Of a stretch of 64,000 nucleotides of DNA, positions 9,109 to 18,258 are shown piece by piece (position 1 is the stretch's first letter; the number at the start of each line of letters is the position of its first letter). The notes beneath the pieces are model-generated. The model was not told the DNA's origin. It did not search any database and saw only the letters and a list, made by a program, of their open reading frames with translations. The stretch covers positions 37,485 through 101,484 of the forward strand of contig CADBOO010000030.1 in the NCBI GenBank assembly GCA_902796225.1, read 5' to 3'. This stretch comes from an uncultured Ruminococcus sp. (GTDB lineage: Bacteria; Bacillota; Clostridia; Oscillospirales; Acutalibacteraceae). The translations under genes were made by a program, and so were the position numbers.

Positions 9109-10626
9109 ATGAAAAAAGCAATGAAAACCATTCTTGCGATCATGCTGGTCGCGATGTTCGCTTTCACGATGATCCCCACCGCTTTTGCGGACGGCGGCAA
9201 TGAGCCCGCACAGCAGACGGACGCGTCGCTGACGATCAAGAACGATAATGCAGATTTCTCGTTCAAGATCTATCAGATCGCTACCATCACCGAAGCTGAT
9301 CTTGCCACCGGCAAGTACACCTTCCCCGACGGTATCAACGCTGACGTAAAGTCTGCTGTCAACACTGCAGGTCAGAACGGCGCTCAGTTCCTCGCAGCGC
9401 TGGACGCGATCACGAACCTCGGTATCGATCCCGTTGCGACCGTCTCCGGTAAGTCCGGCGACGCCTATGTGCAGGAATATGAAACCGACACCAAGGGCAT
9501 CTACTATGCACGCGTTTTTGATCAGCCCGACGGCAACGTTGCGAAGGTCAGCAACTCTGTTATCGTATGGCCCGAGTACAAAAACGGCAGCTGGGATGAC
9601 AGCGCACTGACCGTTGACCTTGCGAAGAAGGTCGGCACCGACAAGATCTCCAAGGCGTTCTCCGATACCACCGACGCTGCCAAAGAGGCAAAAGAAGGTC
9701 AGATCATCAGCTTCACCCTGAAGGCTGACATCGTCGGTTCCGAGACCGATCTCGCTACCAAGTATGAGATCTGGGATAAAATGTGCCCCGGTCTGGAATA
9801 TGTCGCAAAATCCGCTCACATTTTCTATGACGGCACCACCACCTCTGCCGACGCCGACTTCGTTTCCTACGGCGAAGAAAAGGCTGAGATCAAAACCAAC
9901 GTAACCGATACAGACGCAAAATACAACAAAGGCACTACCTTCTCTTTCAGAGCGAAGGCCGACGTCCTCGCTGACAGCACTTCCGAGTATTATAAGCACA
10001 GCCAGGTCTTCATCACCTACAGCGCAGTCGTTCTGAACACCGCCGGCATCGGCAAAGACTACAACCCCAACAAGGACGGTCTGGTCTATCGTCTCGCCAG
10101 CAGCACCGGCGACGTTACCCGTGACGGCGACGAGGTCAAGGTTTACACCTATGCAGCACAGGCTGTCAAGATCGACGCTTCTGCTACCGCGAAGGCTACC
10201 GACGGCAATCAGGTTCCTCTGAAGGGCGCAGTAGTCGGTCTGTACATCAAGAATGCTACCAACAACGCGCTGACCGAGATCGCTCGCGGCACTTCCGACG
10301 ATAACGGTCTGGTTGTCTTCACCGAAGGCGGCGACACTGCCAAGAACGCGCTGCGTCTGGCTCCCGGCAGCTATGTCGTCAAGGAAATCAGCGCTCCCGA
10401 AGGCTATGCGCTGTCTACCGTTGAGTATCCGCTGACCGTCACCGCCGACCATACCGGCAACGGTGTGTTCGATCTCGACAACAACGCGGTCATCGAGAAC
10501 TTTGCTACCAAGCTGCCCGAGACCGGTGGTCAGGGCACCCTGATGTTCACCCTCATCGGCGCAGGCCTCATCCTCTGTGCAGGCGTTCTCTTCGTCATCA
10601 TCATGAAGAAGAAGGCTACTAAATAA
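9109..10626 (+). CDS. LPETG-anchored major (backbone) pilin
   Basis: A 505-residue precursor with signal peptide (MKKAMKT..., cleavage after AFA). ATG 9109 follows AAAGGAG at 9094-9100, so the in-frame ATG at 9085 is not used. The N-terminal D1-like domain ends in VWPEYKNG, a candidate pilin motif whose Lys158 would be joined to the Thr of the next subunit. The middle domain has the isopeptide-forming fold of two-component pilins. The C-terminal SpaA-type domain contains a textbook E-box (YVVKEISAPEGY, Glu426). Sorting signal LPETG is at 469-473, followed by a membrane helix and KKKATK. It lies 42 bp after the tip adhesin, is followed by a strong terminator, and is presumably polymerised by the class C sortase downstream. 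Confidence 0.9.
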   Translation: MKKAMKTILAIMLVAMFAFTMIPTAFADGGNEPAQQTDASLTIKNDNADFSFKIYQIATITEADLATGKYTFPDGINADVKSAVNTAGQNGAQFLAALDAITNLGIDPVATVSGKSGDAYVQEYETDTKGIYYARVFDQPDGNVAKVSNSVIVWPEYKNGSWDDSALTVDLAKKVGTDKISKAFSDTTDAAKEAKEGQIISFTLKADIVGSETDLATKYEIWDKMCPGLEYVAKSAHIFYDGTTTSADADFVSYGEEKAEIKTNVTDTDAKYNKGTTFSFRAKADVLADSTSEYYKHSQVFITYSAVVLNTAGIGKDYNPNKDGLVYRLASSTGDVTRDGDEVKVYTYAAQAVKIDASATAKATDGNQVPLKGAVVGLYIKNATNNALTEIARGTSDDNGLVVFTEGGDTAKNALRLAPGSYVVKEISAPEGYALSTVEYPLTVTADHTGNGVFDLDNNAVIENFATKLPETGGQGTLMFTLIGAGLILCAGVLFVIIMKKKATK

Positions 10627-10650
10627 TCAAGTCTGCTGACTGTATTTCAG

Positions 10651-10691
10651 GGGGCTGCCGTACACCGTGTACGGCAGCCTCCGTATTTTTT
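10651..10691 (+). terminator. Terminator after the pilin genes
   Basis: A 12-bp stem (10653-10664 with 10668-10679) with a tight loop, followed by a run of six T. It separates pilin from sortase transcription. 10692-10834 contains nothing I can assign. Confidence 0.9.
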
Positions 10692-10834
10692 CGAAAAATA
10701 GGATTGCGGCATATCGCAGGCGCCGTACCCTGCGCCGGCATTGAGATGCTCAGCTTTTTCTGCAGCTGTCCGCCTCACATCCCTCATTCTGCTCACGGGG
10801 AAGGATCTAACTCGTTTCAGTTTTGTAACAGTGA

Positions 10835-10863
10835 TTGAATTCAGGGGGCAGGCAAGGTATAAT
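10835..10863 (+). promoter_or_regulatory. Promoter of the sortase pair
   Basis: TTGAAT and TATAAT with an exact 17-bp spacer, 67 bp before the first sortase start codon. Confidence 0.75.
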
Positions 10864-10929
10864 ATAGAATGAAGAAATCCAGGGCAGGCGATCCGGCCGG
10901 AGCTGTTTTGCCCGATTGTTGGAGAAGCT

Positions 10930-11904
10930 ATGAAACGAACGATCCTGATCATTATTGTGATACTGATCTTTTTAGCGGGTATCGGCGTACTGTCGTATCC
11001 GCTGATCAGCTCTGTCATCAACAATATGGCGGTCAGAGAAGGTGCGAATACATATCACCATGCGGTCGAACAGATCGATAAAAGTGAAATAGAGGAACAG
11101 TTTGACGAGGCGGAAAAGTACAACGAAAGTCTCCACCGCGTGATCCTGACAGACCCGTTCGACGCAAAGAGCTATGGGCTGATCGGCGAAAACTACAGCA
11201 ATACCTTTACCATGTCGAGCGACGGCGTCATCGGGTATATCGAAGTGCCGAAGATCAACGTGTATCTGCCGATCTATCACGGAACGTCGCTGGACGTTCT
11301 CTCGCGCGGCGCGGGTCATCTGGAGCATTCCTCGCTGCCCATCGGCGGCAAAAGCACCCACAGCGTTATCTCGGCGCACTCGGCGTTTCCGGGCGAGACG
11401 TTCTTTGACTATCTGACCGATCTGGAAGAGGGCGACGTATTCTATCTCTATGTTCTAGACCGCACGCTGAAATACGAGGTAGACAAGATATCGGTCGTTT
11501 TGCCGAACGATACGGCGGGGCTGCAGATCGTCGACGGCGAGGATTATGTGACGCTGGTCACCTGTACGCCGTATTCGGTCAACACACACCGGCTGCTTGT
11601 CAGAGGCACGCGCGTGCCGTATGATCCCTCAGAGGATGCCGCGCAGAGTACGACGAATATCAGATTTGCGGACGGCCACCTGTTCTTCCTCGGCTACAAG
11701 CTTCCGTATGTGACGGTCGGACTGATCATCGGCGGCTTCGTCCTGTTTGTCGCCGCGGTCGTCGTTGCGATCGTGTTGGCGCGCAAATCCAAAAAGAAAA
11801 AGCTGATCGGACGCGACAGAGGATCGGCGCCGGACAACGCGGAACCATCGGATACAGATCCCGATCATAAGGCTGATGGGCCGGGAGGCGACGATGAAGA
11901 GTAG
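10930..11904 (+). CDS. Class C sortase (pilin polymerase)
   Basis: A 324-residue membrane transpeptidase. There is an N-terminal hydrophobic anchor, a lid-like DPF motif (TDPFDAKS, typical of class C sortases), then catalytic His150 (ISAHSAF), Cys212 in TLVTC and Arg221. A second membrane helix and a charged, acidic tail follow, the usual class C topology. The residues after the catalytic His (SAF) depart from the common GHRGLP form. It is expected to cleave LPETG/HPETG signals and build the isopeptide-linked pilus from the two upstream proteins. The ribosome site GGAG lies five bases before ATG. The last 11 bp overlap the next sortase gene, so the two are translationally coupled. Confidence 0.9.
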   Translation: MKRTILIIIVILIFLAGIGVLSYPLISSVINNMAVREGANTYHHAVEQIDKSEIEEQFDEAEKYNESLHRVILTDPFDAKSYGLIGENYSNTFTMSSDGVIGYIEVPKINVYLPIYHGTSLDVLSRGAGHLEHSSLPIGGKSTHSVISAHSAFPGETFFDYLTDLEEGDVFYLYVLDRTLKYEVDKISVVLPNDTAGLQIVDGEDYVTLVTCTPYSVNTHRLLVRGTRVPYDPSEDAAQSTTNIRFADGHLFFLGYKLPYVTVGLIIGGFVLFVAAVVVAIVLARKSKKKKLIGRDRGSAPDNAEPSDTDPDHKADGPGGDDEE

Positions 11905-12709
11905 AAAGGTTCTGATCGTCATCGCCGTGATCCTGCTGCTGGCGGGACTCGGGTTCCTGCTGTTTCCGACGATCTCCAACTGGATCGGAAAAATGCAGAA
12001 CGATAAACTCAGCGATCAATTTGACAACAAACGCACGCATATCATCGACTACCTCGAGGACGACGACGGCAACCGCGCCGATAACGGCACGGACGCGCAG
12101 GAAAAGAAGCTGACAGACAGCGAGGGGTATCCGATCGACGCCTCCGGTGCAAGAAGGTATGACTTTCCGTTCGTTTTTCGCAGCGATCTGAACCGACTGC
12201 GCGAGGACAGCGAAAAATATAACAAGGGACTGATCGGACATCAGGGAACCGGTGCGAACCTGCACTATGAATACGCGGTGTTCGACATGCCAAAATACGG
12301 CGTCTACGACGGATTGTACGCTTGTCTGACGATCCCCGCGATCGATCTGAGACTGCCGGTCTACCTCGGCGCGGACAACACCATCATGCAGTACGGCATC
12401 GGACATCTGTACGGGACGTCGCTGCCGCTGGATGAAAAAAACACCAACTGTGCCCTGGCGGGTCACACCGACTATATCGGCAGGATCTTCTTTGATTATA
12501 TCCGCAACCTGACAGAGGGCGACGAGGTCATCGTGCGCAACTACTGGGAGGATATCGTATACCGTGTGGTGGACAGAAAGGTCGTCAGGGAGAACGACGT
12601 CAACGACCTGCTGATCCGGGACGGCAGACAGCTGTTGACGCTGATCACCTGTATCAAGAATAGTGAAGGCGGATTTGACCGCTTTCTGGTGATATGTGAA
12701 AAGCAATAG
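11894..12709 (+). CDS. Second sortase
   Basis: 271 residues. ATG 11894 is preferred because GGGAGG ends five bases upstream; the in-frame ATG at 11876 lacks a site. A single N-terminal membrane segment is followed by a long charged linker (about 40-100) and the sortase barrel with His191 (LAGHTDY), Cys253 (TLITC) and Arg263. There is no C-terminal membrane helix and no DPF/W lid, so it differs from the class C partner. It may act as the housekeeping-like enzyme that anchors the finished pilus to peptidoglycan, or process the HPETG signal of the tip. This division of labour is inference. A weak hairpin (12722-12749) follows. Confidence 0.85.
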   Translation: MKSRKVLIVIAVILLLAGLGFLLFPTISNWIGKMQNDKLSDQFDNKRTHIIDYLEDDDGNRADNGTDAQEKKLTDSEGYPIDASGARRYDFPFVFRSDLNRLREDSEKYNKGLIGHQGTGANLHYEYAVFDMPKYGVYDGLYACLTIPAIDLRLPVYLGADNTIMQYGIGHLYGTSLPLDEKNTNCALAGHTDYIGRIFFDYIRNLTEGDEVIVRNYWEDIVYRVVDRKVVRENDVNDLLIRDGRQLLTLITCIKNSEGGFDRFLVICEKQ

Positions 12710-12786
12710 ATTCGTTCAAATGCACAAACCAATGTATGTTCGGTTGTGCGATTGCGACAAAAAATTGATTCAAAGCCGCAAGATGG

Positions 12787-12815
12787 TTGATTATGAACCT
12801 CTCGTATGCTAAAAT
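12787..12815 (+). promoter_or_regulatory. Promoter of the HTH gene
   Basis: TTGATT, 17-bp spacer, then TAAAAT preceded by TGC (extended -10). Confidence 0.65.
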
Positions 12816-12849
12816 GTCATAGTATCAGGGTCGACGGCAGGTGATGAAA

Positions 12850-14532
12850 ATGACTTTCGCTGAAAAGCTGAACGAGTACATGAAAGTCTTTTTCTGCTCG
12901 CCGAAACAGCTCGTTGCCCTGAGCGGCGTTTCCGCCGCGACGATCTGCCGGTACAGGGCGGGCTCCAGAGAGCCTTCCGCCGACAGCGCGCTTTTTGACA
13001 ATATCGTCAAAGGTCTTTCGCTTGCCGCAGAGAAAGCGGAGCGCACGGATATCAGCGCCGATCAGATCCGGTCGGAGCTGCTTTCGGTCCTGCGCGACGA
13101 CAGCGGATTATATGATATCGATTCGCTGCGGTATACCCTCGATACGCTGATTACCAAGCTGCATCTGAATTCCGGCGATCTTGCCGGATCGCTCGGCATG
13201 GATCAGTCGAAGTTTTTCCGGATCCGTTCCGGACAAAGCCTGCCGCCTGATATCCGCGCTTTTTGCAGCGGTATCGGCCGTTACATCTTCTCAAAGCTCG
13301 GCGACGACGCTTCGCAGGATATCCTCTCCGATATCCTCGGATGCACGACGGCGGAGCTGATGGATCAGAAGACGGTCTGCGAAAAGATCGTCGGGCTGCT
13401 GACAGGCGACGCATATTCGCCCCACGCATACGCGCAAAGCTATCTGCAGGAGCTGGACAGGTTCAACATTGACGATCAGCCTTCGGCGCTGGATCGGCTG
13501 TCGTATCATCTCGCGGATAAAGATGCGGAGGAAGCGTTCACCCGCGCGCTGAACAGCGTGCATCCGGACAGCCGCGCGATCATCTGCACGGATCTGTATT
13601 CCGGCAGCACGGAAGACGACAGTATGCTCAACAGCCTTGCGTATGCCATGGCGGCGCTGATCCGAAAGGGACTGCGCATCGATTTTGTGCTTAACGCCGA
13701 CAACCCGATGGACGAGATCCTTCCGGGGCTGAAAACGCTGATGCCCCTGTTCCTGTCGGGCAGGATCTCGGCGTATTACCTCAAAGGCAGACGTGACGGG
13801 ATCTACCGCAACCGACTGATCTCGCTTGAGAACGCCGCGTTCTGTGTCGAAGCGGTCACCGGTCATTACGATACCGCCGTCAGGCGCGTGATCACCGACA
13901 GGCAGGAGGTCGACAGCTATCGCCGCCGCGCGCAGCAGATCCTCGGCTTTGCAAGCCCGCTGATCGAGATCCTTGAGGACAGCGAATCAAGACTGGCTGT
14001 GCTGGCTTCCTGTTCCAAAAAGGCAGGAAAAAGGGTCTGTGTACTTTCCACGCCGCCGTTCTTTACGATGAACAACGCGCTGCTGAGCAGGATCCTGATG
14101 CGAAACGGCGTCGGCGAGGATGAGATCGCCCGCGTGAACAAGTACCTGCACGATGAGCGCAAAAGGACGCTGCAGATCCTGAAACACTCCGAATTCGTCA
14201 TCAATTACCCTGCCGTCACCGCCGAAAGCTACAACGAGAATCCGGTTTTTCTGTCGGTATCGGGGCTGTTTTACGACCGCGAGATCCTCTGTACCTACGA
14301 CGAGTATGCGGAACACATCCGGCTGATGAAGCGGTTTGAGAAAGAACACAAAAACTTTCGCTGTATCGCCGATAAAAACAGTCCGTTCAGAAACATCCAG
14401 ATCTTTATGCATCTGGGCATGTGGGTCATGATCTCCAAAAACAAGACCCCTGCGACCCATCTGTATATCGAGCATTCAAAGCTGCGACAGGCTTTTGAGA
14501 ATATGCTTTCCCCCTACGGCGAAAGCGAATGA
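12850..14532 (+). CDS. Large HTH (XRE-like) protein of unknown function
   Basis: A 560-residue soluble protein. Residues 1-60 form an XRE-type helix-turn-helix (SPKQLVALSGVSAATICRYR), and a second similar unit lies near 100-130 (SGDLAGSLGMDQSKFFRIR). This gives two DNA-binding domains in tandem. The remaining ~400 residues show no motif I recognise; they are mixed alpha/beta and carry no obvious ligand or enzymatic signature. ATG 12850 is preferred, six bases after AGGTG, over GTG 12841. The gene has its own promoter and lies between the sortases and an orphan substrate-binding lipoprotein, so it may regulate either. No target is visible. Confidence 0.6.
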   Translation: MTFAEKLNEYMKVFFCSPKQLVALSGVSAATICRYRAGSREPSADSALFDNIVKGLSLAAEKAERTDISADQIRSELLSVLRDDSGLYDIDSLRYTLDTLITKLHLNSGDLAGSLGMDQSKFFRIRSGQSLPPDIRAFCSGIGRYIFSKLGDDASQDILSDILGCTTAELMDQKTVCEKIVGLLTGDAYSPHAYAQSYLQELDRFNIDDQPSALDRLSYHLADKDAEEAFTRALNSVHPDSRAIICTDLYSGSTEDDSMLNSLAYAMAALIRKGLRIDFVLNADNPMDEILPGLKTLMPLFLSGRISAYYLKGRRDGIYRNRLISLENAAFCVEAVTGHYDTAVRRVITDRQEVDSYRRRAQQILGFASPLIEILEDSESRLAVLASCSKKAGKRVCVLSTPPFFTMNNALLSRILMRNGVGEDEIARVNKYLHDERKRTLQILKHSEFVINYPAVTAESYNENPVFLSVSGLFYDREILCTYDEYAEHIRLMKRFEKEHKNFRCIADKNSPFRNIQIFMHLGMWVMISKNKTPATHLYIEHSKLRQAFENMLSPYGESE

Positions 14533-14551
14533 ATAACTGAAGAACATAGTC

Positions 14552-14588
14552 AGCCATTTTGTGGTCCTGCATGAAATGGCATGTTTTT
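14552..14588 (+). terminator. Probable terminator of the HTH gene
   Basis: A 7-bp stem (14552-14558 with 14574-14580) followed by ATG and TTTTT. The rest of the gap to 14809 holds a short inverted repeat (GTTTCCG/CGGAAAC near 14605-14640) and no supported gene. Confidence 0.5.
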
Positions 14589-14809
14589 CGCCAATCTTCG
14601 TTTCCGTTTCCGAAAAGCAAAAATCAATATCGGAAACAGAAAAAAGCAGAAGAATATCAAATCCGATAATCGGCTTGGCGCACAGCAGCGACCGGCTGAT
14701 CGGCGAACCCCCTGTCATGTCCGGGGCAACAAGTTCACGTCCGGACTGCAGATACCATGTTAAAAACGGCTTTTGCCGAATAATATAAACCATGCAAGGA
14801 GAAAAAACA

Positions 14810-16093
14810 ATGAAACGTGTATTAGCAATGATGCTGGCGATCCTCCTGATCGCCGCAGTGATGACAACGGGTCTGACCGCCTGCGGAAATGATTCGGGCA
14901 GCGACTCCGACGTTATCAAGATCGGTTACGTCAACCCGACGACAGGTCCTCTTGCCGGCAACGGCGAAGGCTGCGACTGGGCGGTAAAACAGATCACCGA
15001 CTATGTCGACGAGCATCCGATCACCGTAGACGGCAAGGAAAAGAAGATCGAGGTCATCGTCTATGACTCCAAGTCCGACCAGAACACCTGTACCGAGATG
15101 GCGCAGAAGCTGATCGAAGAAGACGAGATCGATCTCATGATCGCGATCCAGACCCCGAACACCGTTATCCCGGTCGTTCAGGTTGCCGAAAGATACGGCG
15201 TACCGTGTATCGCTACCCAGGCTCCGGTCGATCCCGTATCGGTATCGCTGGACGAGTTCAACTGGACCTATGACTTCTTCTATACCCTCGACGATGTTTA
15301 CGAATCCCAGAGAGCGCTGTGGGAGCAGGCGGGCTACAAGCGCGGTTCCGGCGCAAAGGTAGGACTTCTCTTTGCCAACGACACCGACGGCACCTCGTGG
15401 CATGATCTGTTTATCAGAAGACTTGCCGAGGATGGCTATACCGTTGTCGATCCCGGTCAGTATCCCTCCAAGACAACCGACTTCACGAATGTTGCAAATA
15501 AGTTCAAGGAAGAAAAGATCGACGTGATCGCAGGCACCAATATCCCTCCGGATTTCATGAACGCGTATAACGCGGTCATCGCAGCGGGCGTTGAGGTCGG
15601 CTGCATCACCATGGGCAAGTGCTGCCTGCTGCAGAGCGACGTCGAAGCGCTCGGCGATCTTGCCGACGGCATCATGACCCAGGTATGGTGGGCGCCCACA
15701 AACCCCTTCAAATCCGATCTGACAGGCGTCACCTGCGCTGAGATCAACGAGAAGTACAAGAAGGATAACGGCAGAGTCATGCCGCAGCCGACCGCGTTTG
15801 CATATGCGGGTCTTGAGCTTGCCGTTCAGGCGTTCACCAAGGCGGGTACGACCGATAAAGAAAAGGTCTACAAGGCGATCGGCGAACTGAAGTGCGAGAC
15901 GATCGCGGGTCCTGTCGATTATTCCAATGAGCTCAACGGTCTGCCTTACGCGAGATCCGTCCTGACCGGCGGTCAGTGGCAGCGCGACGAAAACGGCGAG
16001 CTGCAGCTTGTGATCATCGACAATTCGCTTCATACCGACATCCCTGTAACGGGTAAATATCAATCCGGAAACGCGACAACCAAGAAAAAATAA
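14810..16093 (+). CDS. Amino-acid/amide-type ABC transporter substrate-binding lipoprotein (orphan)
   Basis: A 427-residue lipoprotein with lipobox LTAC (Cys25) and a Ser/Asp-rich linker. The body is a type-I periplasmic-binding protein of the LivJ/urea-amide family: an IGYVNPTTGPLAGNG start, an NTVIPVVQVAERY...PCIATQAP strand-helix pair, and a late AFAYAGLELAVQAF helix. Start ATG 14810 is set by AAGGAG at 14796-14801. No Liv-type permease or ATPase lies in the window, so it must pair with a transporter elsewhere or act as a sensor. The GGDEF locus downstream has a binding-protein domain of a different family. Ligand unknown. Confidence 0.8.
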   Translation: MKRVLAMMLAILLIAAVMTTGLTACGNDSGSDSDVIKIGYVNPTTGPLAGNGEGCDWAVKQITDYVDEHPITVDGKEKKIEVIVYDSKSDQNTCTEMAQKLIEEDEIDLMIAIQTPNTVIPVVQVAERYGVPCIATQAPVDPVSVSLDEFNWTYDFFYTLDDVYESQRALWEQAGYKRGSGAKVGLLFANDTDGTSWHDLFIRRLAEDGYTVVDPGQYPSKTTDFTNVANKFKEEKIDVIAGTNIPPDFMNAYNAVIAAGVEVGCITMGKCCLLQSDVEALGDLADGIMTQVWWAPTNPFKSDLTGVTCAEINEKYKKDNGRVMPQPTAFAYAGLELAVQAFTKAGTTDKEKVYKAIGELKCETIAGPVDYSNELNGLPYARSVLTGGQWQRDENGELQLVIIDNSLHTDIPVTGKYQSGNATTKKK

Positions 16094-16240
16094 CCGCAGA
16101 TGAACCGGGTCACCCCCCGATCCGGCTTCATCCGAATACCTTCCAACCAAACGGTTGTCACGATCAATCCAGCCTTTATAGAACAGAAGGCGCGCGTATC
16201 GGCGCGCCGCGAGATCATCATACCGGAATGCATGATCCCA

Positions 16241-16285
16241 AAAAAGCCTGAGTATCTCAAATGAAATACTCAGGCTTTTTGTTGT
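16241..16285 (+). terminator. Terminator of the binding-protein gene
   Basis: A perfect 15-bp stem (16241-16255 with 16266-16280) whose right arm ends in TTTTT. A smaller T-less hairpin (about 16099-16132) lies directly after the stop codon. Confidence 0.85.
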
Positions 16286-16355
16286 GCTTTCAGATCGAAT
16301 AGTCGGAAGAGAAGGTCGGGATCCCGGCTGTGCCGCGTGAATGATCGTCGCCCGA

Positions 16356-17575
16356 TCACGGATCCTGCTGTTCCTGTTCTTCCTTTCTTTTCAGTTTTCT
16401 GATCCGTTTTTTCTCATACATGATCTTGTCGGCGCGCCGGGACGTATCTCTCAGCGTGCTGTCGGTATCGGGATCATATTCGGCGACGCCAATCGTGACG
16501 TTCACCTGATCCCACGGGTTCTTCGTGGCTTTGCTGATCATTTTTTCCTGCTCCTCAAAGCGTTCGATCAGCGCGTCTTTGTTTTCGTAATCGTCCTTCA
16601 TCAGGACGACGGCAAATTCGTCGCCGCCGACCCTGAACACGGGACTGTGCTGGAAAATACGGCAGATCAGCTTGCTGGCGGCTTTGAGGTATTCGTCGCC
16701 CTTATCATGACCGTATTTGTCGTTGATCGTCTTGAGGTTGTCGCAATCCAGTACGGCGATTTTTCGCTGTCCAGCTTATTCTGGAGCTTTGCGACATAAT
16801 CGTAATACGCACCCTTGTTTCGTACCGACGTCAGCGCGTCGACATAAACGCGTTTGCTGAGATTGTCGACCTGAAGCTGACTCTGGATGACCTTTTTCTG
16901 GGCGATATTGCTGCGCAGCAGCAGTCCGATGATCACCGTCACGATGATCACAAAGATCAGCATGATAAGGAGGATATTGTCTTTGATAAAGCCGATGAAG
17001 GTCGTTTTTGCATCTTCGGTGGAATAGTAGGTCAGCGCAGAGCTGACGGTGGATTCGGGGACGAGATTGATCGTTTTTGACAGGATGGAGTAAAGATTCT
17101 TGCTGCCGACAAGGACGACAAAGCTGTAGTCCATCTCCACGCCGGTCGATACGGTCGTCAGGTGCAGCTTTTCACACTGCTTGGAAATATTGGTGTAGCG
17201 GTAGCTGCTGATCAGGATACAGTCGGCGTCGCCCGCGGCTACCGCGTCAAGGCAGGCGGGCGTATCCTTATAGTAGACCGGCTCCCAGCTGGGAAAATGA
17301 TTCTTGAGGAACAGATCGTAATTCGCGTTGCCCTCATTGACGGCGACCAGTGCTTTATCTTTTTCCAAAAACTTCTTCTGGTCTGCGGCGCGTACCACCG
17401 CCTGCATCTCCGTTCGTACAAGCGTCGGAGTGATCGCAAGTCCTTCCGCCTCACAGTCGGCGTCGGTAAGATTTGCGGGGAACATACAGTCTGCCTCGCC
17501 GTTTTTGACCGCTTCCATCGCTTCGGTGGCGGTCGGGTATGAGATCGGTTCAAACTCGATCGGTGTACTCGGCAT
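16356..17575 (-). pseudogene. Broken diguanylate cyclase: truncated solute-binding domain, membrane helix, GGDEF
   Basis: Read on the minus strand, the remnant begins inside a type-3 solute-binding domain (PIEFEPISYPTATEAMEAV...), lacking its first lobe and signal peptide. It continues through a membrane helix (NILLIMLIFVIIVTVIIGLLL) into a GGDEF domain. The frame breaks at about 16760-16764, where the minus strand has five A. A sixth would restore KIAVLDCDNLKTINDKYGHD and lead straight into FRVGGDEFAVV, so the GGDEF motif itself is intact. The upstream end overlaps a receiver-domain gene in another frame. The single-base gap in a homopolymer could be a sequencing error, but the missing binding-domain half is a real truncation. 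Confidence 0.7.
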
Positions 17576-17963
17576 ACATACGGACGCGCGCCAGAACGAC
17601 GTCGGGAAGATCACACGGCAGTTGGATGACGTCGGACGCGCCGATCTGCAGGAAGCGTGCTTCAAATGCCTTTTCCTTTGTCAGGACGATCACGGGCAGT
17701 CTGCTCATCGCCGGGTCGCTTTTCAGGGTGTTCAACAGCTGCACTCCGTCCGGCCCCATCGTCTGGACGTCCAGCATGATCAGCGAGATGTCTTCGGCGC
17801 TCCTGCGGATACAGGCGATTGCCTCATCGGCGTCACATACAACGATCACCCGAAAATCCCTGCACAGCATGGATCGGAGCGTCTCGATGTTGGAGGCATC
17901 GTTTTCTATTACCAAAATCTGTTGTTTGTTTTGGCTTGTGTTTGAGGGGATTGTATTCATCAT
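17550..17963 (-). CDS. Response-regulator receiver domain, truncated
   Basis: About 137 residues. The start ATG (17963 or 17960) follows AAGGAG. It is a CheY-like receiver: an ILVIENDASN acidic start, phosphoacceptor Asp in LIMLDVQTMGPDG, Thr-Lys in VLTKEK, and QLPCDLPDVVLARVR as last helix. In related Firmicutes proteins this helix leads into GGDEF, EAL or HD outputs. Here the frame ends seven codons later at TGA, inside the remnant of a binding-protein/GGDEF gene. It looks like the 5' part of one signalling gene joined by deletion to the 3' part of another. It may still make a stand-alone receiver. Confidence 0.6.
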   Translation of the reverse strand: MMNTIPSNTSQNKQQILVIENDASNIETLRSMLCRDFRVIVVCDADEAIACIRRSAEDISLIMLDVQTMGPDGVQLLNTLKSDPAMSRLPVIVLTKEKAFEARFLQIGASDVIQLPCDLPDVVLARVRMYAEYTDRV

Positions 17964-18198
17964 GCAACTCCTTGTCATAAAAACAGACCGCAGTTCGTAT
18001 GGGAGCTTTACTGTCGGTATCCGCAGCTCCGGGTGCTGATCCCGCGCCTGTGGACGTCGGGGATCCGTTACATCATTATTATAAAACATGAGGTGGATAA
18101 ATTCAATAAGATTACAGATAAGATTGCGGGGTATTCTGTGCCGATCGGAGCGAAATAATCATAACGGATCGTTGGTGGCGACAGGATCGTGATCCGCG

Positions 18199-18244
18199 GA
18201 AAAAAAGAATCCTCTTGTTTCAGCCGTGCCGAAACAAGAGGATT
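18199..18244 (-). terminator. Terminator of the dockerin gene
   Basis: A perfect 14-bp stem (18208-18221 with 18231-18244), 9-nt loop, followed on the minus strand by six T. It starts 14 bp after the stop codon. Confidence 0.9.
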
Positions 18245-18258
18245 TTCGTGTTGATCGA

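Noticed and set aside
9061-10452. 463-codon minus-strand frame opposite the pilin
   Set aside because: Shadow frame; the plus strand has signal peptide, E-box and LPETG.
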